Shown: positions 15,770 to 25,883, counted from the stretch's first letter. The stretch is DNA of 64,000 nt from Firmicutes bacterium UBA2058 (GCA_002332905.1 DDAM01000048.1:1-64000); one strand, 5' to 3'. Notes: generated from the sequence alone by a model not told the origin. Made by a program: numbers and translations.

Positions 15770-18190
15770 TTAATAGGTTATATCAGAAAATTCCATATCA
15801 AAATTTTCGATTTTTACACTAAAATCACTATCAAAATCTTCATAAGCATTTTCATAATCAAAATCTTTAAGGGTTGGAAATTCAATAATGAACTCACTTC
15901 CCTCACCTTTTACGCTATTAACACTAATATCTCCGTCTTGCATTTGCAACAAAGTTTTTACAAGATATAGACCTATCCCGCTACCTTCGGTATTTCTAGT
16001 CATGCTTCCATCAGCTTGATTAAATCTATCAAATATACTTGATAAATGTATAGAATCAATACCAATTCCGTTGTCTTTTATAGATATATATACTTTTTCT
16101 TCATCATCATAAACACTTACTAATATTTCTGTCGCAACATTCTTTTTTGAGTATTTTACTGAATTAGAAATTAAATTTAGCATTATTCTTTCCATTTTAT
16201 CTACATCAACATTTACATACTTCTCTTCTATTTCAGTATCAAAAATCAAATTAATTCTTTGGTTAATTAAGTGTTCCTTTACTGAAAGACTTATATCCTC
16301 AATAACTTTTATTATATTATGTGGCTTTAAATTTAAATTAGCAAACCCTGCATCAACGTTTGTTATGTCTAAAATATTGTTAAATAACCTTAGCAATCTA
16401 AATGTATTCTTTTTAATAGTTTTTATGTAATCGTTTAATTTAAAGGGATGCTTAATATTATTCTGCGCTAAGTTAGTTTCCATAATATGTATAACTCCAT
16501 ATATTATAGCAATAGGGGTCCTAAGCTCATGTGAAATACTAGATAAAAATTCACTTTTTAATTTTTCCAAATGCATTGACTCTTCAACAATTTTTTTCTT
16601 TTGCTCTAGCTCAATCTTATAAGTTAAGTCTCTGCCAGAACAAATATATACTCCTCTGTCCTTAAGATATTTTACATTCCAATCTACTGTTCTATACTCA
16701 CCATTTTTGCATAGTAATTTTATTAGAAATTCTATACTATCTTCTTCAATAATATCATCAATTTTATTACAGACAATAGGTAAATCTTCTTTATGTATAT
16801 AATTAATAATAGATGAATCTAAAACTTCATGTTCTCTATAACCTAGTGTTTCTAGCATTTGCTTTCCAACTTTTTTTATGCAATAGTTTTCATCAATTAT
16901 ACAGAAAAAGTCTATAGTTGTATTAAAATAAAGATTTATTTGTTCATTTGCCTCTTTTTCAAATTTCAAATTTTCTTCTAATCTAGTGTACAAAATAGCA
17001 TTTTGTAGTAATATAGATATATTTCTACAAACAGCCTCCATAAACCTGCTATCCCAACTATAACTATATTCCTCAGAATTACAGCCAAAATTTATAACTC
17101 CGAAGCTTACATCATTATAAACTAAAGGATAACAAGCACAATAATAAATACCTTCAGCTTTTGTGTGCATTGTCTTAATTTCATTATTAAACTCTAATAT
17201 ATTGGTCATTGGAACAGGTATTTTACTATTGAATACATCATACATAAACTCTTTGCATATATCAGTATTGACATATGAGTCCATAAAGGTTTGGGTTACA
17301 CCATAAGATGTGCAATATTCAAGCTCGTCCAGATCAAAGTCATATAAGAAAACACAAATACTATCTACATTTAAAAGTGTTTTAAAATCTTTGTAAAGGC
17401 TGCTAAACAAACTTTTCAAATCAATTTTTGATGAAGCATTGTTTAGTATTTTATATATAATTGATAACTGTTCATTTTGAATTAAAAGTTCATTTCTTAG
17501 TTTTACACTTTCAGTTATATCTCTTATATTGCCAAGAATGGCAACTACCTTATTATTTTCATCAAATACAGGGCTTTTACTTGTTTCGTAGTAAATTACC
17601 TCATCACCGATAATTTGAGTATTGTAAGTAACAAAAGTTTTTTTAGTGCTAATAACATATAAATCTTCTCTTCTATACTTGTATGATAAATTTTTATCCC
17701 ACAATTCATGATCAAACTTATACAGTATATCTTCTCTACTTATATTAAAATATTTCTCAAATATATCATTAACAAATGTGTATTTACCGTTAACATCTTT
17801 AATAAAGTTAGAGTATTCTATGCTTTTTCCGTTTTTTAAATAAAAGTTAGTAAATACTTCTTCATTTATTGTAAACAGTTTAAGAATTGTTAAACTTATA
17901 TTGTCTATATTTATAATGTTAGATTTCCCATTAATTGGTATAAGCTGTTTGTATTTTGAACACAAATTTGTGTTATAACTATTAATTCCACATTTTATAA
18001 CATTTTCTAATGTTTTATCACAGCAAATTTGTGATATGCTCTTATATAGTATCTCATTTCTATTGTATGATAACATATCTAGTGCTGTATTATTTATGTT
18101 TAAGATTAATCCATTATCATCAACAACAACAATAATTTCACTTAAATCATTGTATAATGCTTCAAAATTTAACAAAAAATTATCAATCAC
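15770..18190 (-). CDS. Soluble hybrid-sensing histidine kinase (PAS-PAS-GAF-PAS)
   Basis: This 806-residue kinase has no obvious membrane segment. Sensor modules in order: PAS about 12-100 (IVVVDDNGLILNIN), PAS about 120-230 (ending LGNIRDITE), GAF about 250-400, and PAS about 415-525 (FCIIDENYCIKKVG). Then comes the phosphoacceptor His554 in SSISHELRTPI, the N box NLISNSVKYS, G1 DNGIGI and G2 GSGIGLYLVKTL. A short acidic tail follows. No response regulator gene adjoins it, so it is an orphan kinase sensing something in the cytoplasm. Its partner is unknown. Confidence 0.92.
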   Translation of the reverse strand: MIDNFLLNFEALYNDLSEIIVVVDDNGLILNINNTALDMLSYNRNEILYKSISQICCDKTLENVIKCGINSYNTNLCSKYKQLIPINGKSNIINIDNISLTILKLFTINEEVFTNFYLKNGKSIEYSNFIKDVNGKYTFVNDIFEKYFNISREDILYKFDHELWDKNLSYKYRREDLYVISTKKTFVTYNTQIIGDEVIYYETSKSPVFDENNKVVAILGNIRDITESVKLRNELLIQNEQLSIIYKILNNASSKIDLKSLFSSLYKDFKTLLNVDSICVFLYDFDLDELEYCTSYGVTQTFMDSYVNTDICKEFMYDVFNSKIPVPMTNILEFNNEIKTMHTKAEGIYYCACYPLVYNDVSFGVINFGCNSEEYSYSWDSRFMEAVCRNISILLQNAILYTRLEENLKFEKEANEQINLYFNTTIDFFCIIDENYCIKKVGKQMLETLGYREHEVLDSSIINYIHKEDLPIVCNKIDDIIEEDSIEFLIKLLCKNGEYRTVDWNVKYLKDRGVYICSGRDLTYKIELEQKKKIVEESMHLEKLKSEFLSSISHELRTPIAIIYGVIHIMETNLAQNNIKHPFKLNDYIKTIKKNTFRLLRLFNNILDITNVDAGFANLNLKPHNIIKVIEDISLSVKEHLINQRINLIFDTEIEEKYVNVDVDKMERIMLNLISNSVKYSKKNVATEILVSVYDDEEKVYISIKDNGIGIDSIHLSSIFDRFNQADGSMTRNTEGSGIGLYLVKTLLQMQDGDISVNSVKGEGSEFIIEFPTLKDFDYENAYEDFDSDFSVKIENFDMEFSDITY

Positions 18191-18344
18191 GTTCGCTCCC
18201 CCTGCTTATATAGCCTACCGTTCTAAATAAATTGTAAGATAAAACTTTAAAGAATTCTACTTTTTGTTTCTTTTTTTTCGTTATTTTTTGTATTTTTAAG
18301 AGACATAATTCGACAATTTAATTGCCTAGAAAATAATGAAAAAA

Positions 18345-18378
18345 GTGTTGAAAAACTGTATAAATAGTTTTTCAACAC
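18345..18378 (-). terminator. Terminator of the yitT-like gene
   Basis: GTGTTGAAAAAC pairs with GTTTTTCAACAC across a short loop. On the minus strand the hairpin is followed by TTTTTTCATTATTTT. Confidence 0.8.
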
Positions 18379-18383
18379 TTTTA

Positions 18384-19271
18384 CTAATCTTCATCTATTT
18401 TTTTAAATCTCATACCAATTCCCCATACTGATACAATTGGTAAAACCTCTACATATGCATGTTTATCTATACTTGACAAGTATCTTTTAATATCTACAGA
18501 TTCCTTTGGTGAACACACGCAGCATAACTGAATCTTTTCAGTATTAGTATATGCTCCAGTTATAGTTCTAAGTGTAACACCTCTTTTTAAATTCTTCATA
18601 ATATAATCGCTTATTTCATGATACTTTTCGCTTATTATTTCATGCTTATAGAGCTTTGTGCCAACTCCAAACATCACATAGTCTATTACCTTAGTGAATA
18701 AAAATTGGATTATGAGTCCGTACAAAGCAACTTTTATACCTAGAATAAAACCTGACAATATTAATATCGCACCATCAAGAATAAGCATGATATAGCTTAT
18801 ATTAATAAATGGTAATAGCTTTTTTTGTATAATTTTAGATATTGTATCTGTTCCACCATATGAATAATTTAACCTTAATACTATTCCAACACCTATTCCA
18901 TATAATACTGAAAAGCATACAACTACTAAAAAAGTATCATCTATTATAATTTCTATATTTAATTTCTGCAGTAATAGTAAAAACGTAGGATAAAGTACAG
19001 ATAACATTATTATTTTCATTACTTCTCTTTTACCCATGAGAAGAAGTGTTGTTATAAGTATTGCGATTGTAAAAATATAGTATATGTAAGAATAATTAAA
19101 ACCTGTTACGCTCTCAAGCAGAATAGACAATCCAGTGATACCACTTGTACTTAGTCCATTAGGTTTTAAGACTGAATTTGATGCAAATGCAGTAATAAAG
19201 CAGCCTATAATCAATAATGTATATTCTTTTAATAAATTATCGTAACTTTTTTTAATTTCCTGTTTTATCAT
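18384..19271 (-). CDS. YitT family membrane protein
   Basis: A 295-residue protein of the YitT/DUF161 family: about five membrane helices within the first 200 residues, including the characteristic GLSTSGITGLSILLE and LRLNYSYGGTDTISKII segments, and a soluble DUF2179 domain at the C-terminus (ISDYIMKNLKRGVTLRTITGAYT). Molecular function is not established; the soluble domain is proposed to bind a small ligand. The start is 2 bp after the stop of the upstream gene, so the two are coupled. Confidence 0.9.
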   Translation of the reverse strand: MIKQEIKKSYDNLLKEYTLLIIGCFITAFASNSVLKPNGLSTSGITGLSILLESVTGFNYSYIYYIFTIAILITTLLLMGKREVMKIIMLSVLYPTFLLLLQKLNIEIIIDDTFLVVVCFSVLYGIGVGIVLRLNYSYGGTDTISKIIQKKLLPFINISYIMLILDGAILILSGFILGIKVALYGLIIQFLFTKVIDYVMFGVGTKLYKHEIISEKYHEISDYIMKNLKRGVTLRTITGAYTNTEKIQLCCVCSPKESVDIKRYLSSIDKHAYVEVLPIVSVWGIGMRFKKIDED

Positions 19272-19273
19272 TT

Positions 19274-19939
19274 TTAATTTTGCTCCATATCATTACTAGC
19301 CAACTTTTCAACAAATGAATTTATTCCTAAATCTTTAGCTAATTGCAAACATTTATTCATTTCATCAAGTTTTTCTTCATTTTTATAAATTAAGGCAAGG
19401 CAGTAATTAGCCATAGCTCTTCTATAATAATTTCTGCCATTTTCACATAAATCTATAAAAAATTCTTTTCTTTCTTCATATTTTCCTTGGTATAAATCAT
19501 CGACAGCAAATATAAATTCAATACCTTTATTATTGCCCTCTGTCCTTTTATATGTCATAAGTGTTTCTCTTGCATTTTCAAGAAGCTCATGACCTTCTTC
19601 AACTTCTCCACCAAATATCATTGATAAAACTAAGTCTTGATAGAACAAATGCTGACCATTAGCTGGAATTTGTTTTAATTCTTTATTTAATACATGCTTT
19701 ACTTCATCAAATCGTCCAGCATAAAATAATCCTGTTGCTTTTTGAAGTAAATTTATATCTCTATCTCTTTTACTCTGCATTTTTTGCAATAAGATATCAC
19801 ATTCCTTTACATATTCATTTGGATTTCTGTCTGAATATAATATTTTATTTAATCTTTCAACTGTTTTGGTTAATGATCTATATTTATACACAAAGCGTAC
19901 TATAAGTACAATTACTAAAATTAAAATAATTTTACCCAT
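19274..19939 (-). CDS. Membrane-anchored TPR-like protein
   Basis: A 221-residue protein with an N-terminal membrane helix (IILILVIVLIVRFVYKY) and a helical, TPR-like body (LLQKATGLFYAGRFDEVKHVL; YYRRAMANYCLALIYKNEE). I recognise no specific family. It precedes the YitT gene with 2 bp between them and probably serves as an adaptor at the inner face of the membrane. Confidence 0.7.
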   Translation of the reverse strand: MGKIILILVIVLIVRFVYKYRSLTKTVERLNKILYSDRNPNEYVKECDILLQKMQSKRDRDINLLQKATGLFYAGRFDEVKHVLNKELKQIPANGQHLFYQDLVLSMIFGGEVEEGHELLENARETLMTYKRTEGNNKGIEFIFAVDDLYQGKYEERKEFFIDLCENGRNYYRRAMANYCLALIYKNEEKLDEMNKCLQLAKDLGINSFVEKLASNDMEQN

Positions 19940-20061
19940 TTAACATTATATCCTCCATTCTTTATTCGTTAAATAATCTAACAGCGTTTAGCTGCAAGCT
20001 TAAGTCATTTGATATTATATCATTGCAATAATATATTGTAAATATAAAACAAGCACTAGAT

Positions 20062-21240
20062 TTAAACATCTAAATTTACCCTTTTAAATTTCAAGTTATA
20101 TGACTTATATTCTGATAACGCTAATCCTATAAAACAAGATAATATCAACATTATTTGCGGTGTCAAGCTCACAGAATCAACTGCACCATGTATTAAAGTC
20201 ATACATAAAATAAGCATTACAAGGATACTAAACTTATTACTTTTATCTAAAAAATATTCTTTCAAAACTCTTTTTACTATTGAAACTAATGTAATTAAAA
20301 ATGTTGTAAATCCAATAATTCCTGTTTCCATAAATATTTGCAAATAGACATTGTGGCAATGCTCAATGTATTTAGTAATTACACTGCTATATGAAGTTGT
20401 ATATTTAAAAAATGTGCCAAAGCCTATACCTGTAAGCAAATTATCTTTTATAATTCTTATGCTTGTTTTCCACAGTTCAATTCTATATAAAAAAGAAGTA
20501 TCCTCTGGTATCTTCGCTATATCAGCCCTATTCACACCTAAAACTGTATCTGTTCCAAATATAAAAATCAATACAATTATCACAAAAAATAGATATTTTT
20601 TGTCAAATAAAATTCCTAAACATAAAAATGACAAAACTAGTGATACCCAGCTTGTTCTAGAAAAAGTAAAAAACAGGCATATTATAGAAGATACAAAAGT
20701 AATTTTTTCAATAATATTTAATCTCTTATTTTTTGGACTGCCTATGTTTACACAAATTGTTATAATAATAATATTTATATAGAAACCAAATACATTTGGA
20801 TTAAAGAATGTTGAAAACATACGTTTTTTTAAATCATATTCTTCAGCATCAATCCATTTTTTAGGCATAACATACATAGGATCAAGCATTTGAAATGCAC
20901 CGATAATATATGTGATTAATGCAGTTATATAAATAATCATTAATAGTTTTTCTATATCAATATTGTCACAATTAATTGATACATACGAAATGGTAAGAAT
21001 ACATACAAATATCATCATTCCAAAGAATGATGATATTAGAATATACTTTGAACATATTATTGATACTAAACAGGATATAGATATAAGCAGTAAATACTTA
21101 TTATCCTTTATATATTTTATTGTTTCATATTTTTTATTAATTAATTCTTTTAATATTATAAATATCATAAATATATATGCTAGTGGCACAAATAAAACAG
21201 AAAGAAATATTAAAAGAAATATTGTGTAACATTTTTTCAT
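20062..21240 (-). CDS. O-antigen ligase/polymerase-like membrane protein
   Basis: This 392-residue protein has about ten membrane helices and a large loop holding the Wzy_C/O-antigen ligase signature: ITFVSSIICLFFTFSRTSWVS, then TGIGFGTFFKYTTSY and EHCHNVYLQIFMETGIIGF (the HN-Y-L-E-G motif). Such proteins transfer or polymerise lipid-linked glycans outside the membrane. It starts 12 bp after the histidine kinase stop, so it probably belongs to the two-component operon and could be a target or a partner in envelope response. Confidence 0.88.
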   Translation of the reverse strand: MKKCYTIFLLIFLSVLFVPLAYIFMIFIILKELINKKYETIKYIKDNKYLLLISISCLVSIICSKYILISSFFGMMIFVCILTISYVSINCDNIDIEKLLMIIYITALITYIIGAFQMLDPMYVMPKKWIDAEEYDLKKRMFSTFFNPNVFGFYINIIIITICVNIGSPKNKRLNIIEKITFVSSIICLFFTFSRTSWVSLVLSFLCLGILFDKKYLFFVIIVLIFIFGTDTVLGVNRADIAKIPEDTSFLYRIELWKTSIRIIKDNLLTGIGFGTFFKYTTSYSSVITKYIEHCHNVYLQIFMETGIIGFTTFLITLVSIVKRVLKEYFLDKSNKFSILVMLILCMTLIHGAVDSVSLTPQIMLILSCFIGLALSEYKSYNLKFKRVNLDV

Positions 21241-21252
21241 TTTTTCCTCAGT

Positions 21253-22530
21253 TTAATTAAATTTAACTATGAACGTACTACCTTCACCAATTTTACTTTC
21301 TACATCTATTGATGCTCTATGTGATTCAACTATCCATTTAGCTATACTAAGTCCAAGACCTGTTCCTCCAAACTTTCTATTTCTAGCCTTATCACTTCTA
21401 TAAAATCTATCAAATATTCTCTTTTTATCTTCATCAGAAATACCAATACCAGTATCTTGAACAGATAAGATCTTTTGTTTTTTCTCAGTGTAAAGTTTGA
21501 TAGTCACACTTCCCTCTTCAGTGTATTTTATTGCATTATCCACTAAAATAACCACGAGTCTTCTAATTTTGTCATAGTCGCCTTTCATTATAACATTTTC
21601 TTTAATTTCTGTCACCATATTTAGATTTTTATTTTTAGCCATAATCTGCATATTATCAGTTACATTATCTACAATCTCTGATAATGAGATTTCCATTACC
21701 TCTAGCTTAGTTTCATTTGCATCAACCTTAGCTAAAGTAAGTAGTTGGTCAATTAAGCTTGCCATTACTCTGGTCTCAGAATATGCGTTATCAAGCCATA
21801 CTTCATTTTCCTCTATCGTTCCATCCTCATTAGACATCATTACATCTAGGTTGGTTTGTATAACTGTAAGCGGTGTTCTAAGCTCATGAGATGCATCAGC
21901 AATAAACTCTTTTTGCTTTTTCCATGTTTCTCTGACTGGATTTAATGCTTTTCCAGTAAATATATAACTTATAGCTAATAAAGCAATAATTCCTATTACT
22001 CCCATAAGCCAAAGCACTGTCTTCAAAAACGACCAGAAATAATTTTCGCCGGAAGTTTCCTCATAAACTTGTATTACCTTTGGTGTATTTTCACTATCAA
22101 TATATTTGGTATATATTCTATAGCCTACTCCATCAACCTTCTTTTTTTCAAAGCTATCCTTTTTCTCATTTAAGGATTTAACTGCTAAATCTATAATGGC
22201 TTCTGCTAAGTCTGTATCTTCGCTTTTTACATGCAATACGTTCATGGATTTATCATACGAAACATAATTAGAGCTTAATTTTTCATTTCCAAATAAAAAA
22301 ATCCTATTTTTCAGTGATGAAAAATTTCTATTTGTAAATAAATCTTCTAAAGAAACAGGATCTCTATTATATATTTGAATTTTTAATGCTTCATTAGCCA
22401 TAAGCTTACAGGTTTGATCCTCATAAACAAATTTAGTAAAATAATATATGCCTGTTGTGATAAACACCATAAATATAGTCAATATTATTCCCATATAAAA
22501 GGTTAGTTTAATGTGAAGTTTTTTAAACAT
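21253..22530 (-). CDS. Sensor histidine kinase, membrane-bound
   Basis: The 425-residue kinase has a membrane helix at about 9-30, an extracytoplasmic sensor region, a second helix near 165-185 (TVLWLMGVIGIIALLAISYIF), the H box FIADASHELRTPL, then N box VDNAIKYT, G1 DTGIGI and G2 GGTGLGLSIAK. It has the layout of OmpR-type partner kinases. It starts 14 bp after the response regulator gene; the pair is a standard two-component system with unknown signal. Confidence 0.94.
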   Translation of the reverse strand: MFKKLHIKLTFYMGIILTIFMVFITTGIYYFTKFVYEDQTCKLMANEALKIQIYNRDPVSLEDLFTNRNFSSLKNRIFLFGNEKLSSNYVSYDKSMNVLHVKSEDTDLAEAIIDLAVKSLNEKKDSFEKKKVDGVGYRIYTKYIDSENTPKVIQVYEETSGENYFWSFLKTVLWLMGVIGIIALLAISYIFTGKALNPVRETWKKQKEFIADASHELRTPLTVIQTNLDVMMSNEDGTIEENEVWLDNAYSETRVMASLIDQLLTLAKVDANETKLEVMEISLSEIVDNVTDNMQIMAKNKNLNMVTEIKENVIMKGDYDKIRRLVVILVDNAIKYTEEGSVTIKLYTEKKQKILSVQDTGIGISDEDKKRIFDRFYRSDKARNRKFGGTGLGLSIAKWIVESHRASIDVESKIGEGSTFIVKFN

Positions 22531-22544
22531 AATTTACCTTCCTT

Positions 22545-23213
22545 TTATTTTTCTTTAAGCATGTATCCGACACCACGAACTGTTTCAATTTTAGCATTTG
22601 TATTTTCTAGTCTTCTTCTTAAATGGTGAACATATATTTCAATATTGCTTTCAAGTATATCTGATTCCAAACCCCATATTCTATCTATAATTTGTTCACG
22701 AGTAAATACTTGTTTCGGTTTTTTAATTAGCATTTCCATAAGCATAGCTTCCTTTAATGGAATCTTATACTCTGTATTGTCAACATAAAGCATGTAGTTT
22801 TTAACATCATATTTTACATCTTCAAATTCGTATGTTTCACCTATAAATTCCGTACTTTTTCTTCTTGATAATGCTTTAACTCTGGCTATTAATTCTTTTG
22901 TTGCAAAAGGCTTAACCAAATAATCATCTGCACCAGTTTCTAGACCAAAAACCTTATCATCTACCGTATCTTTAGCCGTCAACATAATAACAGGAGTTTT
23001 GTTTCCTGATTTTCTAATACTTTTAAGTATCTCAATACCATTTATACCAGGAAGCATTATATCTAATACTATTACATCATAAATGTCCTTCTTAGATAAC
23101 AACAAGCCTTCTTCTCCGTCATTGGCTATATCAACATCAATTTTTTGCTTAGAAAACAAAAATTTTAATGCTTGAGTTATTTTAACCTCATCTTCAACAA
23201 TTAAAACTCTCAT
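22545..23213 (-). CDS. Response regulator, OmpR family
   Basis: A 222-residue regulator with a receiver domain (acidic pocket LIVEDE, phosphoacceptor Asp in DVIVLDIMLPGINGIEIL, LTAKD and the conserved Lys in YLVKPF) and a C-terminal winged helix with NIEIYVHHLRRRLENT and VRGVGYML. It is the first gene of an operon with the kinase and the O-antigen ligase-like gene. The start has GGGAG upstream. Confidence 0.95.
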   Translation of the reverse strand: MRVLIVEDEVKITQALKFLFSKQKIDVDIANDGEEGLLLSKKDIYDVIVLDIMLPGINGIEILKSIRKSGNKTPVIMLTAKDTVDDKVFGLETGADDYLVKPFATKELIARVKALSRRKSTEFIGETYEFEDVKYDVKNYMLYVDNTEYKIPLKEAMLMEMLIKKPKQVFTREQIIDRIWGLESDILESNIEIYVHHLRRRLENTNAKIETVRGVGYMLKEK

Positions 23214-23332
23214 ATATAATTACTCCCTTCTTATAATTCCTTTTCATTCATGCTAAGTCTAAGAATTATCTTCTTATATTTAATTATAGAATTATTTTCT
23301 TAATTATCGCTTAATTTATTTACATACTATGT

Positions 23333-23378
23333 AATACTAATCTTAATACTTGAGATTAGTATTGTATACTGTTATAAT
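23333..23378 (+). promoter_or_regulatory. Promoter of the HAD gene with overlapping palindrome
   Basis: TTGAGA (23350-23355), 17 bp, TATAAT (23373-23378) precede the HAD phosphatase gene. A perfect 11-bp inverted repeat AATACTAATCT / AGATTAGTATT (23333-23363) covers the -35 element, so a repressor could compete with RNA polymerase. The adjacent response regulator gene is divergent and its product is a candidate binder, but this is inference. Confidence 0.6.
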
Positions 23379-23417
23379 TTGTATTATACATCAAAAGTAT
23401 AAGGAGGACAATATACA

Positions 23418-24086
23418 TTGATAAAAGGAATAATTTTTGATATGGATGGAGTGCTAATAAATAGCGAAGATCTATATAATGAATATGGATATAAATTTTT
23501 TAAAAATCTTGTAACAGATGTTGATGTAGAATTTTTAGATAGTTTTAGAGGAACAGCAACAAGATATTTAGTTAGAGCTATGGTAGAAAAGCATAACATA
23601 ACAATGATACCTGAGGATAAGCTATTAAAAATGCTAGATGAGGGTGGAAGCTTAATATATACTCAAAATCCAAAGCTTAAACTTTGTAATGGTGTTTTAG
23701 AATGGTTAGAATATTTTTATAAAAACAACTATAAAATGACTATAGCTTCATCAACTATAACAGATAATATTGATGTAGTTGTAGAAAGATTTAATCTTCA
23801 AAAATACTTTAAAAACTACATAGGCGGCAATATGGTTAAAAAAACAAAGCCTGAGCCTGAAATTTTCTTAAAAGCAGCTGAGCTATTAGGTTTAAAACCT
23901 GAAGAATGTTTAGTAATAGAGGATTCAACCAATGGATTAAAGGCTGCAAAAGCAGCAGGTTGTAAGGCAATTGGATACCTATATGAAGGACAAAATCCAC
24001 AGGATTTATCTCTTGCTGATATAGTATTTGACAAATTTGGTGCAGATAAAATTCCTATGCTGGAAAAGTTTATGAAAATGAACTAA
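23418..24086 (+). CDS. HAD-superfamily phosphatase/phosphoglucomutase-like
   Basis: This 222-residue HAD subfamily IA protein has motif I DMDGVLINSED (Asp9 nucleophile and Asp11), motif II in MTIASSTITD, the Lys in KKTKPEPEIFLKAAELLGL, and motif III in CLVIEDSTNGLKAAKAAGC. The cap domain is alpha-helical, as in beta-phosphoglucomutase and sugar/nucleotide phosphatases. The substrate is not predictable. It uses a TTG start, ten bases after AAGGAGGA. Upstream is a promoter with an operator-like palindrome. Confidence 0.88.
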   Translation: MIKGIIFDMDGVLINSEDLYNEYGYKFFKNLVTDVDVEFLDSFRGTATRYLVRAMVEKHNITMIPEDKLLKMLDEGGSLIYTQNPKLKLCNGVLEWLEYFYKNNYKMTIASSTITDNIDVVVERFNLQKYFKNYIGGNMVKKTKPEPEIFLKAAELLGLKPEECLVIEDSTNGLKAAKAAGCKAIGYLYEGQNPQDLSLADIVFDKFGADKIPMLEKFMKMN

Positions 24087-24089
24087 TAA

Positions 24090-24387
24090 GCAGTAGATAA
24101 AGATAAATTATCACTTCGATATACTTTTGTCATGAATCTAAGGGAAGCAAAGCAGATAAAAAATGTTTTTTATTTTTTCTTTGATTTTCGGTGCTATGGA
24201 AGCAAGAAATATAAAAAAAGTTAATGCGACTTCAGCGAGATTTACCATCCAAACATTAGGGAATAATCTCCTAATGTTTTCATAAATCAAGGTAAATCTC
24301 GTTGCGGAGACAGAAACTTTTTTTATATTTATTGCTCACCTTAAATTCGTAACAAAAGTATATCGAAGAAACAATTTTCTACTAAGC
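24090..24387. repeat. MITE-like palindromic element, copy 2
   Basis: This element shares its arms with the copy at 10856-11082. Left: GCAGTAGATAAA then CGATATACTTTTGT, AATCTAAGG and AGCAAAGC. Right: the complement of CGATATACTTTTGTTAC, AATTTAAGG and AGCAA, ending TCTACTAAGC. Inside are a nested stem GCGAGATTTACC / GGTAAATCTCG and an inner AACATTAGG / CCTAATGTT hairpin. The segment CCGAAAATCAAAG (in reverse) is also shared with copy 1. A further short repeat of the left end, TTTATCTACT, lies at 24406-24415. No transposase is present. Confidence 0.6.
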
Positions 24388-24413
24388 TTTTACTTGCCAA
24401 TGCTATTTATCTA

Positions 24414-25883
24414 CTACATATCAAATATTATTTCTGATAAGCATTTAAGTCCATACTCTAAATCTTTTAATGATGCGTAGGAATATGAAATCCTTAAATA
24501 TTGGTTTTTTGAAAAATCATATATATTGCCAGGGTTAATTAAGATTTTTTTAATTAATGCAAGTGTAAAAAGCTTTTCTGTTGATATTTTCTTATTTAAT
24601 CTTAACCAGATATAAAACCCACCCTTAGGTACTGACCAAGAGGCTATATCTTTAAAATATTTATTAAGTATATCTAAAACAAAATTTCTTCTGTCTAATA
24701 GATGCTTTTTTAATCCAATTAGATGTCTTTCGTACAAGCCACTTTCTAACCACTCATATAAAATCCACTGGGAAAGAGAGCTTGCACCATAATCAGTTTG
24801 CATTTTAACATCACCTAATCTTTCAACTACTGGTTCAGGTCCAACTATCCAACCAATTCTAAGTCCCGGAGCCAATGTCTTAGACACTGTACCTAGATAT
24901 AAAATACTTCCATTGTCATCTAAAGATTTCAAAGGCGCTGGAGGTTCATCTTCAAGCCAAAGTTCTCTATAAGCATCATCTTCAATTATCGGAAGTCTAA
25001 TACTCTTACAGTAATTAACTAACTCAACTCTTCTTTCGTTAGGCATTATCATTCCAGTTGGATTGTGAATGGTTGGTATGGTGTACAGTAATGACGAATT
25101 ATCACTAGCATGTTTATCTACCTTCATATTCCAGTACATAATACCATTTTTATCCATTGGAACACCAGACAACTTAACTCCAGCAGATTGAAACACCTGT
25201 AATGAATTCAAATATGACGGTAACTCAACAAACACTGTTGAGCCCTTTCTTAACATGCATACAGAAATAAGCTGCAAAGCTTGAAGTGAGCCCGAAACTA
25301 TAAGTATTGAGTTAGGAGACACATTAATTCCAAAGCGTTTGATATATTTACTTATTGCTTGTCTTAATTCTAAAAGTCCTAAAGGCCCTAAGTAGTTAAG
25401 TTTTACATTGTTTTCTTGTACTCCTTTAATTATTTCATCGTTTAATATATTAGGTATAAGCTCTGGTGAAAGTTCTCCAGTTCCAAGCCTAATAATGCCT
25501 TCTTCAAATTCTTGCTTATTGATAGTTTGTATAGTTTCTATATTAGATTTAAAGCTACCAGACTTAATATAATTACTCCAATTTGGAGGCGCAGAAGACA
25601 TAAGCAGTGACCATGTGTTATTTATTATCCTTGTTCCTCCACCAGCAGTTCCCTCAATAATCCCTGTTGCTTTTAACTCATCCATAGCTTGCACTATAGT
25701 GCTTCTATTAACATTAAAAAAAGCAGCAAGCTCTCTTTGAGACGGTAATTTACTACCTATAACCCAATCACAGCAAGCTACCTTTGAGTTTACATAGTCA
25801 ACAATTTGCTTATAAATTGGTGTATTGTTATTTTTATCTGGTACAAAATTAATTTCTTCTAATTTAATCTGAGAATTTGACAT
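24414..25883 (-). CDS. MocR/PdxR-type regulator (GntR domain plus aminotransferase-like domain)
   Basis: A 489-residue protein with an N-terminal GntR winged helix (NTPIYKQIVDYVNSKV; LPSQRELAAFFNVNRSTIVQAMDEL) and a C-terminal PLP-dependent aminotransferase-like domain with TIPTIHNPTGMIMP, the Asp in IEDDAYRE and the PLP-Lys in GTVSKTLAPGLRIGW. Such MocR proteins are regulators, mostly of PLP or amino-acid genes. It diverges from a LysE-family exporter and the two share a regulatory region with direct repeats (25921-25958), so it probably controls the exporter and itself. Confidence 0.93.
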   Translation of the reverse strand: MSNSQIKLEEINFVPDKNNNTPIYKQIVDYVNSKVACCDWVIGSKLPSQRELAAFFNVNRSTIVQAMDELKATGIIEGTAGGGTRIINNTWSLLMSSAPPNWSNYIKSGSFKSNIETIQTINKQEFEEGIIRLGTGELSPELIPNILNDEIIKGVQENNVKLNYLGPLGLLELRQAISKYIKRFGINVSPNSILIVSGSLQALQLISVCMLRKGSTVFVELPSYLNSLQVFQSAGVKLSGVPMDKNGIMYWNMKVDKHASDNSSLLYTIPTIHNPTGMIMPNERRVELVNYCKSIRLPIIEDDAYRELWLEDEPPAPLKSLDDNGSILYLGTVSKTLAPGLRIGWIVGPEPVVERLGDVKMQTDYGASSLSQWILYEWLESGLYERHLIGLKKHLLDRRNFVLDILNKYFKDIASWSVPKGGFYIWLRLNKKISTEKLFTLALIKKILINPGNIYDFSKNQYLRISYSYASLKDLEYGLKCLSEIIFDM

